From NCBI GenBank assembly GCA_905199225.1, contig CAJKFS010000002.1, forward strand, positions 1-64,000: a stretch of DNA of 64,000 nucleotides. Reading direction: 5' to 3'. The stretch comes from an uncultured Collinsella sp. (GTDB taxonomy: Bacteria > Actinomycetota > Coriobacteriia > Coriobacteriales > Coriobacteriaceae). The notes beneath the pieces were generated by a model. The model saw only the letters and a program-made list of their open reading frames with translations, did no database searches and was not told the origin of the DNA. Shown piece after piece: positions 8,041 through 18,900 of this stretch. A program made the position numbers and the translations under genes. Each line of letters begins with the position of its first letter. The stretch's first letter is position 1.

Positions 8041-9318
8041 ATGGTGAAAACTATGCCAAAAAAGTACTACGCTAGAATTATCGAAAATGAGCTCGACCAG
8101 ATGCTTGGGATATTCGGTGCCGTTCTCATCGAAGGACCTAAATGGTGCGGGAAGACAACCACGGCCGGGACCCGTGCGGCGTCCAGGCTCCTCCTCATGG
8201 ACCCGTCGCGCAACTTCGAGAATCGCTTCCGTGCCGAGACGGACCCGGCGCTTGCCGTTTCTGGCGAGGTGCCGCGGCTGATCGACGAATGGCAGGAGGT
8301 TCCGAAACTTTGGGACGCGGCACGGTTTGAGTGCGACAACCGCGGCGGCGAGCCTGGCCAGTTCATATTTACGGGGTCGGCGACACCGCGAGACAATGAG
8401 CGGCCGATGCACAGTGGCGCTGGAAGGTTCGCTAAATTGCGCATGGACACCATGACGCTTTTCGAACTTGGGAAATCTAGCGGTGCGGTTAAGCTGTCGG
8501 GCATCATTTCTGGCGAAAAGTTCAGGGGCGCCTTCGGATCGATGGGTTCTGCCGAGATCGCCGAGCGCATCGTTTGCGGTGGATGGCCGGCGTCGATTGG
8601 GCGTGACGCGCGAATTGCGTCCGCGACGGCAAAACGATATATCGAGATAGTCGCTGAGGAAGACATCCCCCGCGTCGATGGCTCTCGACGAGATCCTGAG
8701 AAAGTGAAAGCCGTCATCGCGTCGTTGGCGCGCAACGAATCCACTCTTGCGACGCTCAAGACGCTTGTGGCCGATTTGGGTGGCGACGTATCGAGACAAA
8801 CAGCGGCATCATACATATCCCTTCTTAGCAGATTGAGTTTCGTCTGCGATATCCCCGCATGGAATCCCGCGATGAGATCTCCGGTGCATCTGAGGGAGGC
8901 GCGTAAGCATCATCTTGCCGACCCGTCGCTTGCAGCGGCTGCGCTCGGGGCGACTGTGGAGACGTTGTTGTCAGACTTCAAGACACTTGGGCTGCTTTTC
9001 GAATCGTTGGCGCTCCATGATCTATGGGTCTATGCGAGGGCAAACGGAATGGGCCTTTATCACTATCACGATTCCCGCGATCTTGAGGTCGACGCTGTCA
9101 TAGCGGCTCCAGGTGGGATGTGGATTCCCGTTGAGGTCAAGCTCAGTTCCGCTCAAATCGAAGAGGCATCTGACAATCTTGTTGCCGTCGAAGAGCGGAT
9201 GGTTGCTGCCGGAAACACCCCGCCGGTTTCTAAAGTAGCGATTATTGGATTTGGTTCACAAGCCTATGTTACCGACCGCGGCGTCCAAGTTGTTCCATTG
9301 GACGTTCTCGCACCGTAA
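8041..9318 (+). CDS. AAA_14/DUF4143 family ATPase (425 aa)
   Basis: Archaeal-type AAA-like ATPase of the widespread DUF4143 group, whose physiological role is not settled. Walker A is GPKWCGKTT (about residues 32-40). A Walker-B-like RLIDEWQEVPKLWD lies at about 83-96. A sensor-1-like FIFTGSATP is near 113. About residues 190-290 look like a winged helix. The C-terminal DUF4143 part contains a nuclease-like core, D-x-EVDAVI followed by IPVEVKLS (about residues 345-375), resembling the D-E-x-K pattern of restriction-type nuclease folds. The start is ATG 8041 or the in-frame ATG at 8053, and neither has a clear ribosome binding site. It is a lone gene in a decayed region and was probably acquired horizontally. 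Confidence 0.8.
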   Translation: MVKTMPKKYYARIIENELDQMLGIFGAVLIEGPKWCGKTTTAGTRAASRLLLMDPSRNFENRFRAETDPALAVSGEVPRLIDEWQEVPKLWDAARFECDNRGGEPGQFIFTGSATPRDNERPMHSGAGRFAKLRMDTMTLFELGKSSGAVKLSGIISGEKFRGAFGSMGSAEIAERIVCGGWPASIGRDARIASATAKRYIEIVAEEDIPRVDGSRRDPEKVKAVIASLARNESTLATLKTLVADLGGDVSRQTAASYISLLSRLSFVCDIPAWNPAMRSPVHLREARKHHLADPSLAAAALGATVETLLSDFKTLGLLFESLALHDLWVYARANGMGLYHYHDSRDLEVDAVIAAPGGMWIPVEVKLSSAQIEEASDNLVAVEERMVAAGNTPPVSKVAIIGFGSQAYVTDRGVQVVPLDVLAP

Positions 9319-9440
9319 CGCTGCGGGCGAAGTGAAATCGACGCATCTTTTAGATTTCTTCAATTTGTGCGTAAACCAACAATGCCGTAATTAAGCTATG
9401 TCGTTAGTGCGAACATCGCATCTTCAGTAGTCGAAGCTCG

Positions 9441-9558
9441 TTCGCAAACGGACCTCTTTACTTGTAAAAAAGGAGACAGCACCGCCGTCTCATGAACCAC
9501 GTGGCCACCGCGCTCCCGGCAACGCCAACAAGCAGCACAAAACACGGGATTCAATTCT
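9441..9558 (+). repeat. 3'-flank repeat, copy C
   Basis: Matches the downstream flanks of both coiled-coil genes, beginning with the right half of their terminator (ACGGACCTCTTTACTTGTAAAA) and ending GGGATTCAATTCTTC. No third coiled-coil gene precedes it. The stretch 9319-9440 holds no gene that I can support. Confidence 0.65.
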
Positions 9559-9597
9559 TCAGATAAATGCGCCTTTACGGGTGATTTTTGGACGAAG

Positions 9598-9694
9598 TGG
9601 CCCGGCCGGCGGCGAGATATTTGGTAGTCGAGCGATCCCGCAGGCGCAGCCGAGGACCAGCGAGACACCAAATATCTCGCCGCCGGCCGGGCCA
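9598..9694. repeat. Perfect 28-bp inverted repeat with 41-base spacer
   Basis: The left arm 9598-9625 and right arm 9667-9694 are exact reverse complements (TGGCCCGGCCGGCGGCGAGA and the following eight bases). Weaker pairing continues outward for about 12 bases on each side. It lies between the 3'-flank repeat and the SRP RNA gene. It could be a REP or MITE-like element or a strong structural barrier. No ORF explains it. Confidence 0.6.
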
Positions 9695-9705
9695 AATCGC
9701 GGCAC

Positions 9706-9724
9706 CAAAAAGCGCCCGTGCGCT
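9706..9724 (-). terminator. Terminator of the SRP RNA gene
   Basis: On the minus strand AGCGC-ACGG-GCGCT forms a 5-bp stem with a 4-base loop, followed at once by five T residues. Confidence 0.5.
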
Positions 9725-9829
9725 CGATGGATTCGGATGCCCGACAGAGGCTCCTTATGGCTGCTTCCTTCCGGACCTGACCAGATTCGGAACATGTCGT
9801 CATCCGAACCCATCGAACGCGCTAGGCGC
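9712..9829 (-). ncRNA. ffs: Signal recognition particle RNA, small bacterial type
   Basis: The minus strand contains GTCAGGTCCGGAAGGAAGCA (complement of 9762-9781), the near-invariant apical part of SRP domain IV where Ffh binds. The flanks pair as a long hairpin: 9721-9740 with 9800-9820. A -10-like GATATA lies just upstream (complement of 9834-9839) and a terminator at the 3' end. The size of about 110 bases fits the small RNA that lacks an Alu domain. The exact ends are estimated from the stem. Confidence 0.85.
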
Positions 9830-9865
9830 TCGGTATATCTTACCTGCTCCCGCCCAGCAGGGCAA

Positions 9866-9899
9866 GTGGGGCGAACCCATCGGATGGATTCGCCCCACT
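9866..9899 (-). terminator. Hairpin downstream of the giant adhesin gene
   Basis: AGTGGGGCGAA pairs with TTCGCCCCACT, giving an 11-bp stem with a partly paired loop, 12 bases after the adhesin stop codon on the minus strand. There is no clear T run after it, so termination is likely but not certain. Confidence 0.4.
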
Positions 9900-9910
9900 C
9901 GTCCATATCG

Positions 9911-12900
9911 CTAGCGGCGCCTGCGGTACAGGACCGCGCCGCCCGCGACGGCCAGCGCGCCGATGCCGGCCATGGCGCCGAGTGCCTCAACCGGCAGGCT
10001 GCGGTCGCCGGTGTCGGGCATGCCGCCCTTGGAGCCGTCGCCGCTAGAGCCGCTGCCGGAGCCGTTATCTGAACCGCCGTCCGAGCCGCCGCCCGGCGTG
10101 CCGGGGTTCTCGGGGGTGCCGGGGGTCCCGGGATTCTCGGCGTAGCTGTTGGTGAAGACCGGCGGCACGTTGGCGTCACCCTCGTAGGAGACCTTCGCCG
10201 ACAGATAGCCCGTCTTGGTGCCGTCTGCCGCCTCGTCGCTCACCGTGACGACGATCTTGCGCACCGCCTTGTCGTAGGTCACGTGCGCCTGGCCGTCGTC
10301 GACCTCGCTCACCGTGAAGGTGTAGGTGCCGGTCTGCTTGAACGTCAGCGTATCGAACGTGACGCTGCCGTCCGCGGCGTTCTTGGCGGTCGACATGACC
10401 TTGCCGTCCCGGCTCTTGAGCTCAAAGCTAAACTGGCCCGCCTTGAGCTCGGCGCCCTTGAGCACCTTAGCGGCGCCCAGCTTGAGGGTGACGGGCGCGG
10501 CCTCGTAGCCGTTGGTGAACGTCACAGAGTCGTCGCCCGTGGGATTGCCCTCGGCATCCGCCAGCTCGTGCTTGACGGCGAGCGTGCCGTTTTTGGCATC
10601 GGTGACCGTCGTGCGCACGCGGTACGTCGCCCTGTCGTACGTCACGCCGCCCGCCGTGCCGGCGACCTCGCGCAGCTCATAGCTGTGCGTGCCGGGCGCG
10701 GTGTAGGTGACGGGGCTGAGAGCGACCGTGCCGTCGGCGGCGTTCCTGCCCGTTGCCACGACGCTCTCACTGCCGTCGGCGGCAATCTCGACCAGCTGGA
10801 ACTCGAACTCGCCCTCGACCAGGTCACGGCCCTTGAGCTTCTTGCCCACCTTGATCTGGTCGGTGACGGAGCTCGGCGTCGGGTTCACGCCGTAGGTGTT
10901 GGTGAACTCGAACGCGCCCTTGCCCTCGGGCGTGCCCTCTGCGGGCAGGACCTCCGCGGCGAGCGTGCCCGCGTTGGTGTCCTCGACCACCCTGACCGTG
11001 AAGGTCCTGGTCGCCGTCGCGTCGTTGACCACCCCGTCGACCGAGCCGGACTCACTCACCCGGTAGGCGAACGTCTTGGTGCGCAGGCCGTCGCCGTCGA
11101 TCTCGACGTCGTCGAGGTCGCTCGGCTGCTTAAACGTGACGTGGCCCAGCTCGACGTTGCCGGCGGCGTCGTTGGTCGCCTCGGTCACTGTCTTACCCGA
11201 AGCGTCAACCGGTGAGGGCGCGCCGTCCAGCGGCGCGATCTTAAAGGTGTACTTGCCCGCGATGTCGGCCTGCGTGAGGCCGAGCCCGGCCTGGCCGAGC
11301 GCCAGCGTCTTGGTGCCCGAGAGGTCGACCGTCGCCTCGCCGGCGCTGTAGCCGTTCACGAACGACAGCGTGCCGTCGGAGCCCTCGGGATAGGTCACGG
11401 CCACATCCAGCCCGCCCTTGCCGTTATCGGTCACCTTGACCGTGATGCCGAAGCTCGAGGCGGTCGCCGTCACGCCCGCGGGCAGCCGGTCCGTGCCGTC
11501 CTCGGATACGGTATAGGGAATGACCCAGGAGCCGTCGGCGGCCCTGGTGGCGGTGCCGTCCGCCACCATCTGCTCGAGAGCGTCGGTGGTGTAGGCAATG
11601 GGCGAGAACGCGAGCCCCGCGGCCTCGCCGTCGCCGGAGGCCTGATTGGTCGCGGTCGCGGCCACGTTGCCCCGGGCATCGCGGACGGAGAACGAGAACT
11701 CGCCCGCTGCCGCGGCGCGACCCGTCAGCGTCTTGGTGGCGTTAGTTGCCACGTTGCCCTCGCCGCCGAGCGTTCCGGTGGCCTCGTAGGAGTTCTCGAA
11801 CGCGACCGTCGCGGGCGCGGGCGTCTCCGTGGCGTCATCTGCCGTGGAGACCTCGCTGCGGGCGACCTCGACACCGTCCTTGGCAACTGTGGTCGTGACC
11901 GTGAGCTCGCCCGTCGCGGCGTCGTAGCTGGGCGCGATGGTCACCGTGCGCGGCGCGGTGTCGTTGGTGTAGCCCTCGCCGCCGAGCTTGGTCTCGGTGA
12001 CGGTGAAGCGATAGGTCTTGCCCGCGTCGGCGTCGGTGAACTTCACGTCGCTCTTCGCGGCACCGCCGATGAGGTCGACCAGGTCGGCCTTCCCATCGTC
12101 AGCCGCGGCCACGGCGTAGGCGTCCTTGTCGGTCTTGAGGCCGAGCTTGGCGGCCGTCTCGGCGTCGGCGGTCACGGTGAAGGCGAACTGCCCCGCCTCC
12201 ATGGCGCGGCCGGAGAGCGTCTTGGGCAGGCGCACGCCCGCGCGGGCCGAGTAGTCGAGCTCGGTCGTGTAGGTGTTGACGAAGTCGCCGCCACTCGCCT
12301 GCGCGATCGCGGGCGTCGTGGCCGTGAGGTTGCCGGAGCCGTCGTCGGCCACGGTCACCGTCATCGTGGCGACGTGGCCGTCGTAGTCCACGCCGGCGAT
12401 GGCAGAACCGTCATCGGGCCTGACCTCGCGCACCTTGTAGGTGAAGGTCTTGGTGCGCACGCGCTTGCCGCCGACCTCGGCGAACCCAGCGTCCTTGATG
12501 TCATTGAGCGTGTAGCGAATGGAGCCGAAGTCGAAGGCGACCTTATCGCCCGCCTTGGTGACGGCGGCGGCCGTCACACTGACGGTCTTGGAGCCGTCGG
12601 CAGACCCCTCGGGCATGGGGGCGCCGTCCTCGCCCGTGAGCGCGAATTGGAAGCTATCGCCCTCCGCCCAGTCGCGACCCTTGAGCGTCTTGGTGAAGAG
12701 TCCCGCGGTGGAGACGTCTCTGCCCTCGGTGGCCGTTCCGTACGTGTTGGTGAACGCCGCGGTCGCGCCGTCCTCGGTCACGGCGCCTTCGGCCTTGGAG
12801 CCGTCAGCCCCGTTAACAGCAGTCGCGTAGCCCTCGGCGGCGTCCTCCGTCACGGTGTAGCGCGCGCCCACGGGCAGGCCGGCGATGGTCTTCTCCCCGC

Positions 12901-15900
12901 CGTCCTTAAGCGTGAAGGTCGCCTTGCCGTCCGTGAACGTCACGGCGTGCTCGCCCTTGCCGAAGGTGCCGGAGACGGGCTCGCCGTCTCCGTCGGCCAG
13001 CGCGACCGTGAAGCCGAACTCGCGCTGGCTGTCGCCGCCGACGACCGTCTTCTTGACGGTAAGGCTGCCGGTCTTGGCGGTGTTGGTAAAGACCGCCGCC
13101 TCGACCGTGCGCTCAACAGCGTCGCCCGCATCGTCGGTCAGCTGTGCAATCTTGGTCTTGGCAGACAGCTTACCGGCACCGTTGTCGGTCACCGTAACGG
13201 TGGCACGATAGGTGGCCTTCGAAAACGTGAGTGCCGCCTCGTCACCCGACTGCTCGGTAATCACATAGGTATAGGTACCGGGCTTGGTGTACTCGATGGT
13301 ACCGAAGTTGCCGACCTGGGCATCCTTGTGCAGCCCAATCGTCGACACGCCGTCTTTGACGCCCTTGGGCATAGGTGCCTCGCCCTGGGCAGTCAGCGTC
13401 ATGGTAAAGGCATCCGATGTCATCCAGTTGCGTCCGGAGATCTTCTTTTGCACCTTAAAAGCGTTTTCCACCTTTGTGGACTCCACGCTGTAGACGTTGG
13501 TGAAGCCCACCTGCGTCGCCTGTCCGACGGTACCCTTCTGGGAGTTCGCCTTATCGACAACCGCAAAGCCGTCCTCGCTCGTCATGAGCTCACCCTTGGA
13601 GTCGAGCTCCTGCACCTCGTAGTGCGCACCTATGGGCAAGGTAACCGTGACGGAGCCGCCAGCCTTGAGCGCGATGGTGTCACCGCTCTTGATCTGTCCG
13701 CTTACATAAGTGCCATTGGTGCCACTGGGGCGACCGGCGTACGCAAAGGTGCCGGCCAGAGGCGTTGTGCCATCGGCCTGGTAGAGCAGTACCTTAAAGG
13801 TAAATGCCTTGTTGGGCGCGGTGATGCCTTCGGCGGCCGTGACCGTCTTGCTCAACGTCAGGCGCCCGTCAGAGACCTCATCGGTAGTGGTGTTGGTCTT
13901 GACGGCAGGGTTGTTGCCGACCGTCACCGACGCCTGGTTGGAAATATTGCCCGAAGCGCCACCGCTCTTAAACGCGTCCTCGGTCACGCGGACCTTAAAC
14001 TGAACCGTGCCCTCCTTGCCGGCGGGAACGTCCGTCAGCGTCCAGGTGAGGTTGCCGTCATTGTCCCTGGAGCCGACATCCTTATGGTCGCCGGCGAACT
14101 CCACGAACTTGGTCCCCGCGGGAACGGTATCAGTGATAGTCACCGTTGCCGGCTCGCTCTCGGTGTTCTTGTAGCCGATGGTGTAGGTGAGCTCGTCGCC
14201 CAGCGCCACACCCGACCCATTCGAATCCTGGGCATCACTCTCGGACTTCTTGGGCACGTAGTTGGTCGTGGTGCCGGTATAGCTCTTGTCGCCGACCCTA
14301 ATGGTAGCGGCGTTGTTGACGGTGCCGACAGCGCCCTGGACACCCTTCACAGCGTCCTCGGTAATCTTTACACGCACGCGTACCGAACCGTGGCTGCCCG
14401 CGGGCTGCTCACCCAGGTCCCAAGTAAGCGACTGTCCGCTCGCGGCGCCCTTATCGGCACACTCGCCCTCAAAGGCCTCGAACACAACGCCGGCAGGAAG
14501 CTTGTCGGTCACGGTCACGTTGGCCGGAACCAAGTTGCCATTGGCATCGGCCTCGGTGTTGACCCAGTTAATGGTGTAGACGTAGGAGTCGCCCACGGAG
14601 AGCAACTGCCCGTCGATGTCCACATCGGGCTTCGCAACCGTGCCGATCGTCTTGACCTTATCGCGTGTGTTGTGGAAGACGATCCTGCCGTTCTCGGCAC
14701 CATTGCGATAGGTCACCTTGGACGTAAGCTTGCCGTTGTTGTTATCGGTCACCTCGAGCAGCACGCGGCACGTCGCGGACGTGTCCACGGGACGCACGCC
14801 CTCGGGCAGGTTGGCCAAGCGCTCTTTTGCCACCAGGTTAAAGCTGTAGGTAGTGGTGTGGTCGGCATTGTGTTGCTTGGTGGCAACACCATCCTTCACA
14901 GCGCCAGCAAGGTCAATCGTCAGCTCATGGGATCCGCCGAGAGCGCCGCCAAGCTTAAAGTCAACCTTGCCGAAGTCGACCGTGGCGATACCGTTATCGC
15001 TCGCCTGGGTCTTACCCTCATCCATCTTTTCGAGCGAGCCATCGGTCTTCTCGGCATACAGGTCAAACGTATACTGACCCACCTCAATCTTGTCGCCGGA
15101 GTCCATTACCTTCTCGGCAGCAAGACCGTCGAATGTTCCGGTCGCGATGTAGCTGTTGGTAAAGGACACCTGGGCCTTGGCGGTACCGCTCTCGGAGCTA
15201 AAGGTATTCGCATCGCAGGGCTCTTCAACGTCGTTGGCGTCATAGTGCTTGACCGTGGTCACGGTATAGAGCGAACCGTTATCGCGCTTCTTAACCGCAA
15301 TCTCTACCTTCCAATAGGTGGAGTCGTATGTATAGCCGCCCCTACCGCCGCCATTCTCGACAATCTTGTAGGCAAACGTCTTGTCCGCATCGCCCGTCGC
15401 GAAGGTCAGGCCGCCCAAAATACCGGTGTGGGACGTGCCGTCGGCCTGCGGTTCATCGTTCGTAACGGTGAGCTCACCCTCATCCGCGCGCAGCAGCTTG
15501 TTGAGCTTTTCGATTGAAGCATCGTCTTCGCCCGTCACCGTAAAGCCAAACATGCCGGCATGCAGATCGTGCCCGTTAAGCGTCTTGACGATCTCCAAAC
15601 CGCCCTGGAGCTCGTAGCTCGTTGAAGTTTGGTAACTATTGGTAAAGATGAAGCCTTCCGAGCCGGTCGTGCCATCGGCACGCGCTACAAGTTTGCCGCC
15701 CTCATCGGTTACGGTGACCGTCACGGTATAGACGTGCTGGTCATACTTCCACTCGCCAAGACCGCTGTTCGCAGCCACCTCGTTAATAGCGAACTTATAC
15801 GTGCCCGGCTTGTTGAAGGTGAGCTTCGAGAAGTCAAGCTGGTAGTGCTCCCCGTCCTTGAGGCCCTCCTTCGTTTGCTTCTTCTCAGCGTAGCCGTTCT

Positions 15901-18900
15901 CCGCACTCATCGAAGAGCCGGTGATGAGCTTGCCGTCGATAGCAGCCTTGGTGACATCATCGGCCGCGGTCATGGCAAAGGTAAACTTGTCCGGAGCGTT
16001 GGCACCGGCAACCACCTTGGTCACGGACGGAGTATAGGTTGCTGCCTCGGCGACCGTATGGGTGTTCTTGAATTTGACCGTCGCGACACCGGTAGACGTC
16101 GCATCCGACGGGTAGATCCACTGGCCCTCGAGCTCGTCCTTGCCATCGACCTGCTTGCTTACCGATGTCGTGACCCTAAGCGTGCCGTCGCCGTTATCCG
16201 CTACGACGGCCCTAACCGTATGGACCGTCTCGTCGTACGTATAGCCCGTCGCTTTGTCGTCAATCTCGCTCACCGTATAGGTGAACGTCTTGCCGGCATC
16301 ATCCTGAGTGAAGGTCAGCCCGCCCGCAGGTACCAAACTTACGGTCTTGGGAGCGTTGGCCTCGACATTTGCGGTCTCAAAGACCTTGCCATTCGTGGAA
16401 ATGCCAACCTTGCTGGCAGACGTCTCGTCAGCAGGCTTGACGATATAACGGAACGTGCTCTTAGGCGAGCCAAAAATGGTCGCGTCCTTGGGATACGTCA
16501 ACGTCTTCTCGATCTGCAAACCGCCATTGGCGCCATAGTCGAGACTTGCCGTGTAACGGTTCACAAACGAGACAGCAGGCGTCGTGGCGCCGGTCTCACT
16601 TGCATCGTACTGCTGCACGTAAGTATGCGAATCTTGCTTGAGCTCGACGATCTTTTCGTCCGTCAGCGCGCTCGCGTCGGCGCCGTCGCCCAGCAGCTCC
16701 GTCACACCCGCACCCTTGAGCACGGTCGTCACGGTGTAGAGCTTAGCGGGGTCGTCCTTGCGTGCTAGAACCTTGACGAGCACGATAGCGTCACCAGTGT
16801 AGCCGGTGTCATAGGCGTAGCCGGCAGCAGTAGCAGGCTGGTTCTCGTGGATGCGATAGGCAAACGTATGGCCCAGATCCTGCTCCGTGAGTTTACGGGC
16901 AAAGAGCTTCTCCGCCCCACTCGCGCCCACCACGGCGCCGGACACGCCGGCCTTCGCCGCCTTGTTGGACAGGTTGGCCTCGGCGCCACCGACCGACGTC
17001 TGGACGCCGTTGTACCAAAGGCCCGTCACGGCAAAGGTAAACTGGCCCGCGGTAGAGGCGCGGCCCTCAAGGGTCTTGCTCACCGTCACGCCGCCAAAAG
17101 TGCCCGACGCATGGTATGCGTTGGTAAAGGCGGCCTTGTCGGTTATGTCCTTATCCGTATCGGAGGCGCCGGTGTTGGCGTAGGTCACGCTCGACACGCG
17201 CAGCTTGCCCGTGTGGTTGCCCGACTCGTCCAGATCGGTCACCACGACGGTCGCGCGTGCGGTGTGCTTGTCCATGGACATGCCCGCCTGGCCATCCTGC
17301 GCGGCATTCTCGGTGATATTGAAGCTAAAGGTGCCCGCACGGTTGAACGTCACGGTCGGCGCGGCTTCGGCGCCAAAGGCGAACGAGGCAACGCGTCCCG
17401 ACTCGGGTGCGCTGGCGACAGCCCGGTTGACGCCGATGGCAACAGCCCCATCCGTTACCGCCTGCGCAGTGGTCTTGTTCAGACCGGTCGCGCCGGCATC
17501 ATCCGTAGCGGCAGCGAGGCTAAAGGTATAGCTCTCGCCCTGGTTCCAGTCGCGACCGCTCACGGTCTTTTGGCCCTGCAGGGTCGCGCTCGTGGACTTC
17601 ACGTTATATATATTGGTAAAGGAAGGCGTGACATCCGTGTCCAGCTGCTTTACCGAGCCGTCTTCTGCGACCTTGTAGTACTCGATCGAGGTCTGGATGC
17701 CGGCGCCCTTCTTAGCATTACGCACCACGGCGTAGTAGACCGACCCGTCGCAGGTCATGCCCGTGACGTTGCTGGGATTCTCAGCGAACTTGTACACGTA
17801 GGCGCGTCCCGCATCCGCCTTGGCGGTATAGGAGATCGCCGGCCATGTCACCGTGCCGTCGGCGTTGTTGCCCACGTTCATGGTGTTGCCTTCGGCGCCC
17901 TGAGGCATGGGAGCCGTCACGCCCGTGTCGACCGTCTTGGGGTCGAACGCCGCTTTGTCGTTCGCATAGCCGCCCATACCCTCAAGCGTAAAGCTAAAGG
18001 CGCCCTGGGCAAGCGGGAACGTCCCGGCGTTGTCGGTCAGGTTCTTTTGGGCATGGATGATGATGCTATGTTTGTCCGTATCGTAGCGATTGGTGAAGGT
18101 TGCGACCTTATCGGCGACCTCTGCGGTAGCCGGTTTGTCCGCGTCGTCACGCACCTGCTCCACCTTTACGCTCTTAACGACCAGAGCACCGGCGTGGTTG
18201 TCCTCCACCACGACCGTTGCGGTATAGACAGCAGCGGAGTAGCTTATGCCGTCTGCCCCGGCATCGGAACCGGGGATAACCTCCTTGATGGTATAGGCGT
18301 ACGTGCCAGGCTTGGTATAGGTGATGTCGCCAAACGTTGCCGTCTGGATTTTCTCGGTAAGCTCGACCGTCAACACCTTGCTCTTGGCGTCATTGGGCAT
18401 GGGGACGCCGTCCTCGGCCGTAAGTTGCACGGTAAAGGTATCGCCATCGGCCCAAGCGCGGCCGTCGAGCACCTTCTTGACGCTCAAACCGTTTTCGGCC
18501 TTAAGCGTTACCGAGCCGGCGCTGTAGTTGTTGGTGAACTCGAGTTTGTTGCTCGCAGGGATCTTCCCGTCCTCGAGCGCAACAATCTTGCCGTCGATGG
18601 TGTTGCCGGTTCCGGACTGCTCCTCGCCGCCGGCCTTGCGGCTCACGAGTCTAAAGCCAGCCGGAAGCACCGACTCGTCAGCAGAGCCGGTCACAGTGTT
18701 AACGATGCTCGCCAGCACATTGCCACTGGACTCCTCGCCCTTGGTGGTGAGCTCGCTCACGCTGTAGCTGTCGCCCTTCTTAAGGTCGTATACGCGGATG
18801 GTCTCGCCGGCCTTGATGGAATGGGTGTCGCCGTTGTGGAGCGTAAAGGAATTGCCCACGGCGTTGCCGTCCGCATCGAACACATGCGCCTCGTAACCAT

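Noticed and set aside
12374..15517. Long plus-strand open frame opposite the giant adhesin
   Set aside because: Antisense to a convincing repeat protein. No ribosome binding site and no domain.
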